Assembly (NCBI GenBank): GCA_016190405.1
Contig: JACPQO010000139.1
Span: 1 to 5,978, forward strand
Length of the DNA: 5,978 nucleotides
Source: Chloroflexota bacterium
GTDB taxonomy: Bacteria; Chloroflexota; Dehalococcoidia; SM23-28-2; RBG-16-64-32
Reading direction: 5' to 3'
The notes below the pieces were generated by a model. It was not told the DNA's origin and did no database searches. It was given only the letters and a program-made list of their open reading frames with translations. Made by a program: the position numbers and the translations under genes. This document shows positions 4,794-5,978 of this stretch, piece after piece (the stretch's first letter is position 1; each line of letters begins with the position of its first letter).

Positions 4794-5978
4794 CTACTGG
4801 GTGTGGTTGCTGAAGAACCGGCGGGCCGCGACCAGCGCGTCCGCCAGGACGTCCACCTCTTGCGGCGTGTTGTAGACGTAGAAGCTGGCCCGGGCGGTGC
4901 CGGAGATGCCCAGCCGCCGCATCAGGGGCTGCGTGCAGTGGTGCCCCGCGCGCACGGCCACGCCGTGCCGGTCCAGGACCGTGCCCACGTCGTGGGGGTG
5001 CAGGTCCGGGTAGTTGAAGGAGACCACGCCGCCCCGCTCGCGGGCGTCCGGCGGGCCGTAGATGATAACGTCCTCCATCTGGCGCAGCCGGCGCAGGCAA
5101 TACTCCGTGATCTCCACCTCGTGGGCGCGCACGTTCTCCATGCCCAGGCCGTTCAGGTAATCGATGGCGGCCCCGAAGGCGATGACGTCGGCGATGTTAG
5201 GGGTCCCGGCCTCGAACTTCCAGGGGACATCGTTCCAGGTGGCGCCTTCCAGGGTGACGCGGCGGATCATCTCGCCGCCGCCCAGGAAAGGCTCCATCTC
5301 CTCCAGCAGCTCGCGGCGGGCGCAGAGGACGCCGACGCCGGTGGGGCCCAGCATCTTGTGGGCGGAGAAGGCGAAGAAGTCGCAGCCCAACGCCTGGACG
5401 TCGACCGGCATGTGGGGCGCGCTCTGGGCGCCGTCCACCAGGAACATCGTTCCGTTGCGGTGGGCTTCGCGCGCCAGCTTCTCGATGGGGTTGATCGTGC
5501 CCAGCGCGTTGGAGACGTGGGTGATGGCCGCCAGCCTGGTGCGGCCGTTCATCACGTTCTCCAGGCCGTTCAGCTCCAGGGTCTGCTGCTCCGTGAGGCC
5601 GATATAGCGGACGCTGGCCCCCTTCTCAGCGGCCAGGCGCTGCCAGGGGACCAGGTTGGAGTGGTGCTCCATCTCGGTGAGCAGAATCTCGTCGCCTTCG
5701 CCAATGTTGGCACGCCCCCAGGTGTAGGCCACCAGGTTAATCGCCTCGGTGGTGTTGCGGGTGAAGACGATGCACTCCGGCGACGGTGCGTTGATGAAGG
5801 CGGCCACCTTGGCGCGGGTCTCCTCATAGGCCGCCGTGGCCTCTTCCCCCAGGCAGTGGATGGCGCGGTGGATATTAGCGTTGTACTGCTCGTAGTAGCG
5901 CACCAGGGCCTCGATCACCTGGCGCGGTTTCTGGGAGGTGGCAGCGTTGTCCAGGTATACCAGCGGCTTCCCGTACAC
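4794..5978 (-). CDS. sufS: SufS family cysteine desulfurase (N-terminus cut by the window edge)
   Basis: A pyridoxal-phosphate enzyme of the cytoplasm that takes sulfur from cysteine, giving alanine and an enzyme persulfide for iron-sulfur cluster assembly. In the 394 visible residues, PLVYLDNAATSQKP is the N-terminal signature. H105-H106 (EHHSN) lie at the cofactor, D182 and Q185 (VDGAQ) contact its ring, K208 (SAHKMLGPTG) is the Schiff-base lysine, and C348 (RAGHHCTQP) is the persulfide cysteine. All are intact, and the C-terminus ends normally at TAG 4794-4796. The first visible codon, GTG at 5978-5976, is almost certainly the internal valine of a 'V-x-GKPLVYLDNAAT' segment. Roughly 20-30 residues are therefore missing, judging from family length. 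The next gene, sufU, starts two bases after the stop, so the two are co-transcribed and their products act as a pair. Other suf genes, if linked, would lie beyond the right edge. Confidence 0.95.
   Translation of the reverse strand: MYGKPLVYLDNAATSQKPRQVIEALVRYYEQYNANIHRAIHCLGEEATAAYEETRAKVAAFINAPSPECIVFTRNTTEAINLVAYTWGRANIGEGDEILLTEMEHHSNLVPWQRLAAEKGASVRYIGLTEQQTLELNGLENVMNGRTRLAAITHVSNALGTINPIEKLAREAHRNGTMFLVDGAQSAPHMPVDVQALGCDFFAFSAHKMLGPTGVGVLCARRELLEEMEPFLGGGEMIRRVTLEGATWNDVPWKFEAGTPNIADVIAFGAAIDYLNGLGMENVRAHEVEITEYCLRRLRQMEDVIIYGPPDARERGGVVSFNYPDLHPHDVGTVLDRHGVAVRAGHHCTQPLMRRLGISGTARASFYVYNTPQEVDVLADALVAARRFFSNHTQ

Noticed and set aside
5976..5978. GTG as the start of sufS
   Set aside because: It aligns with the internal valine before the GKPLVYLDNAAT signature; SufS proteins have additional N-terminal residues before it.

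Overview
The window is GC-rich, densely coded bacterial DNA with six protein genes, two of them cut by the window edges. The organism is probably an environmental bacterium with versatile acyl-CoA and molybdoenzyme metabolism. A SufS-SufU pair, a type II DMSO-reductase-family catalytic subunit, a family III CoA-transferase and a 'CATTGCGAGG...GCAATCTC' palindromic repeat would all fit Chloroflexota (Dehalococcoidia or SAR202-like). That assignment is an inference from gene content, not a measurement.

Layout. On the + strand are the 3' end of a molybdopterin oxidoreductase catalytic subunit (1-620) and, 14 bases later, a zinc-dependent alcohol dehydrogenase with a TTG start (635-1732). A 215-base convergent spacer (1733-1947) holds a palindromic repeat element. 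The rest is on the - strand. A promoter near 4184-4212 precedes an enoyl-CoA hydratase (4120 down to 3341), followed by a CaiB/BaiF family III CoA-transferase (3261 down to 1948). Upstream of that promoter lies the end of a suf operon: sufS (from beyond 5978 to 4794) and sufU (4791 to 4318), closed by two small hairpins. No stretch longer than 300 bases lacks a gene, and I see no tRNA, rRNA, CRISPR array or transposase.

How the genes may work together. The molybdoenzyme resembles the ethylbenzene dehydrogenase branch, whose members hydroxylate hydrocarbons without oxygen. The adjacent dehydrogenase could oxidise the resulting alcohol. The oppositely oriented CoA-transferase and hydratase could activate an acid and carry out a beta-oxidation step. 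The two halves face each other and are separated by a repeat, so a single pathway is only a hypothesis. SufS and SufU are iron-sulfur cluster housekeeping genes: a cysteine desulfurase and its zinc-dependent sulfur acceptor.

Most of the window is ordinary metabolism. I found no convincing new system. The points most worth a second look are the molybdoenzyme/dehydrogenase pairing, the asymmetric palindromic repeat and the 9-base tandem repeat at the end of sufU.
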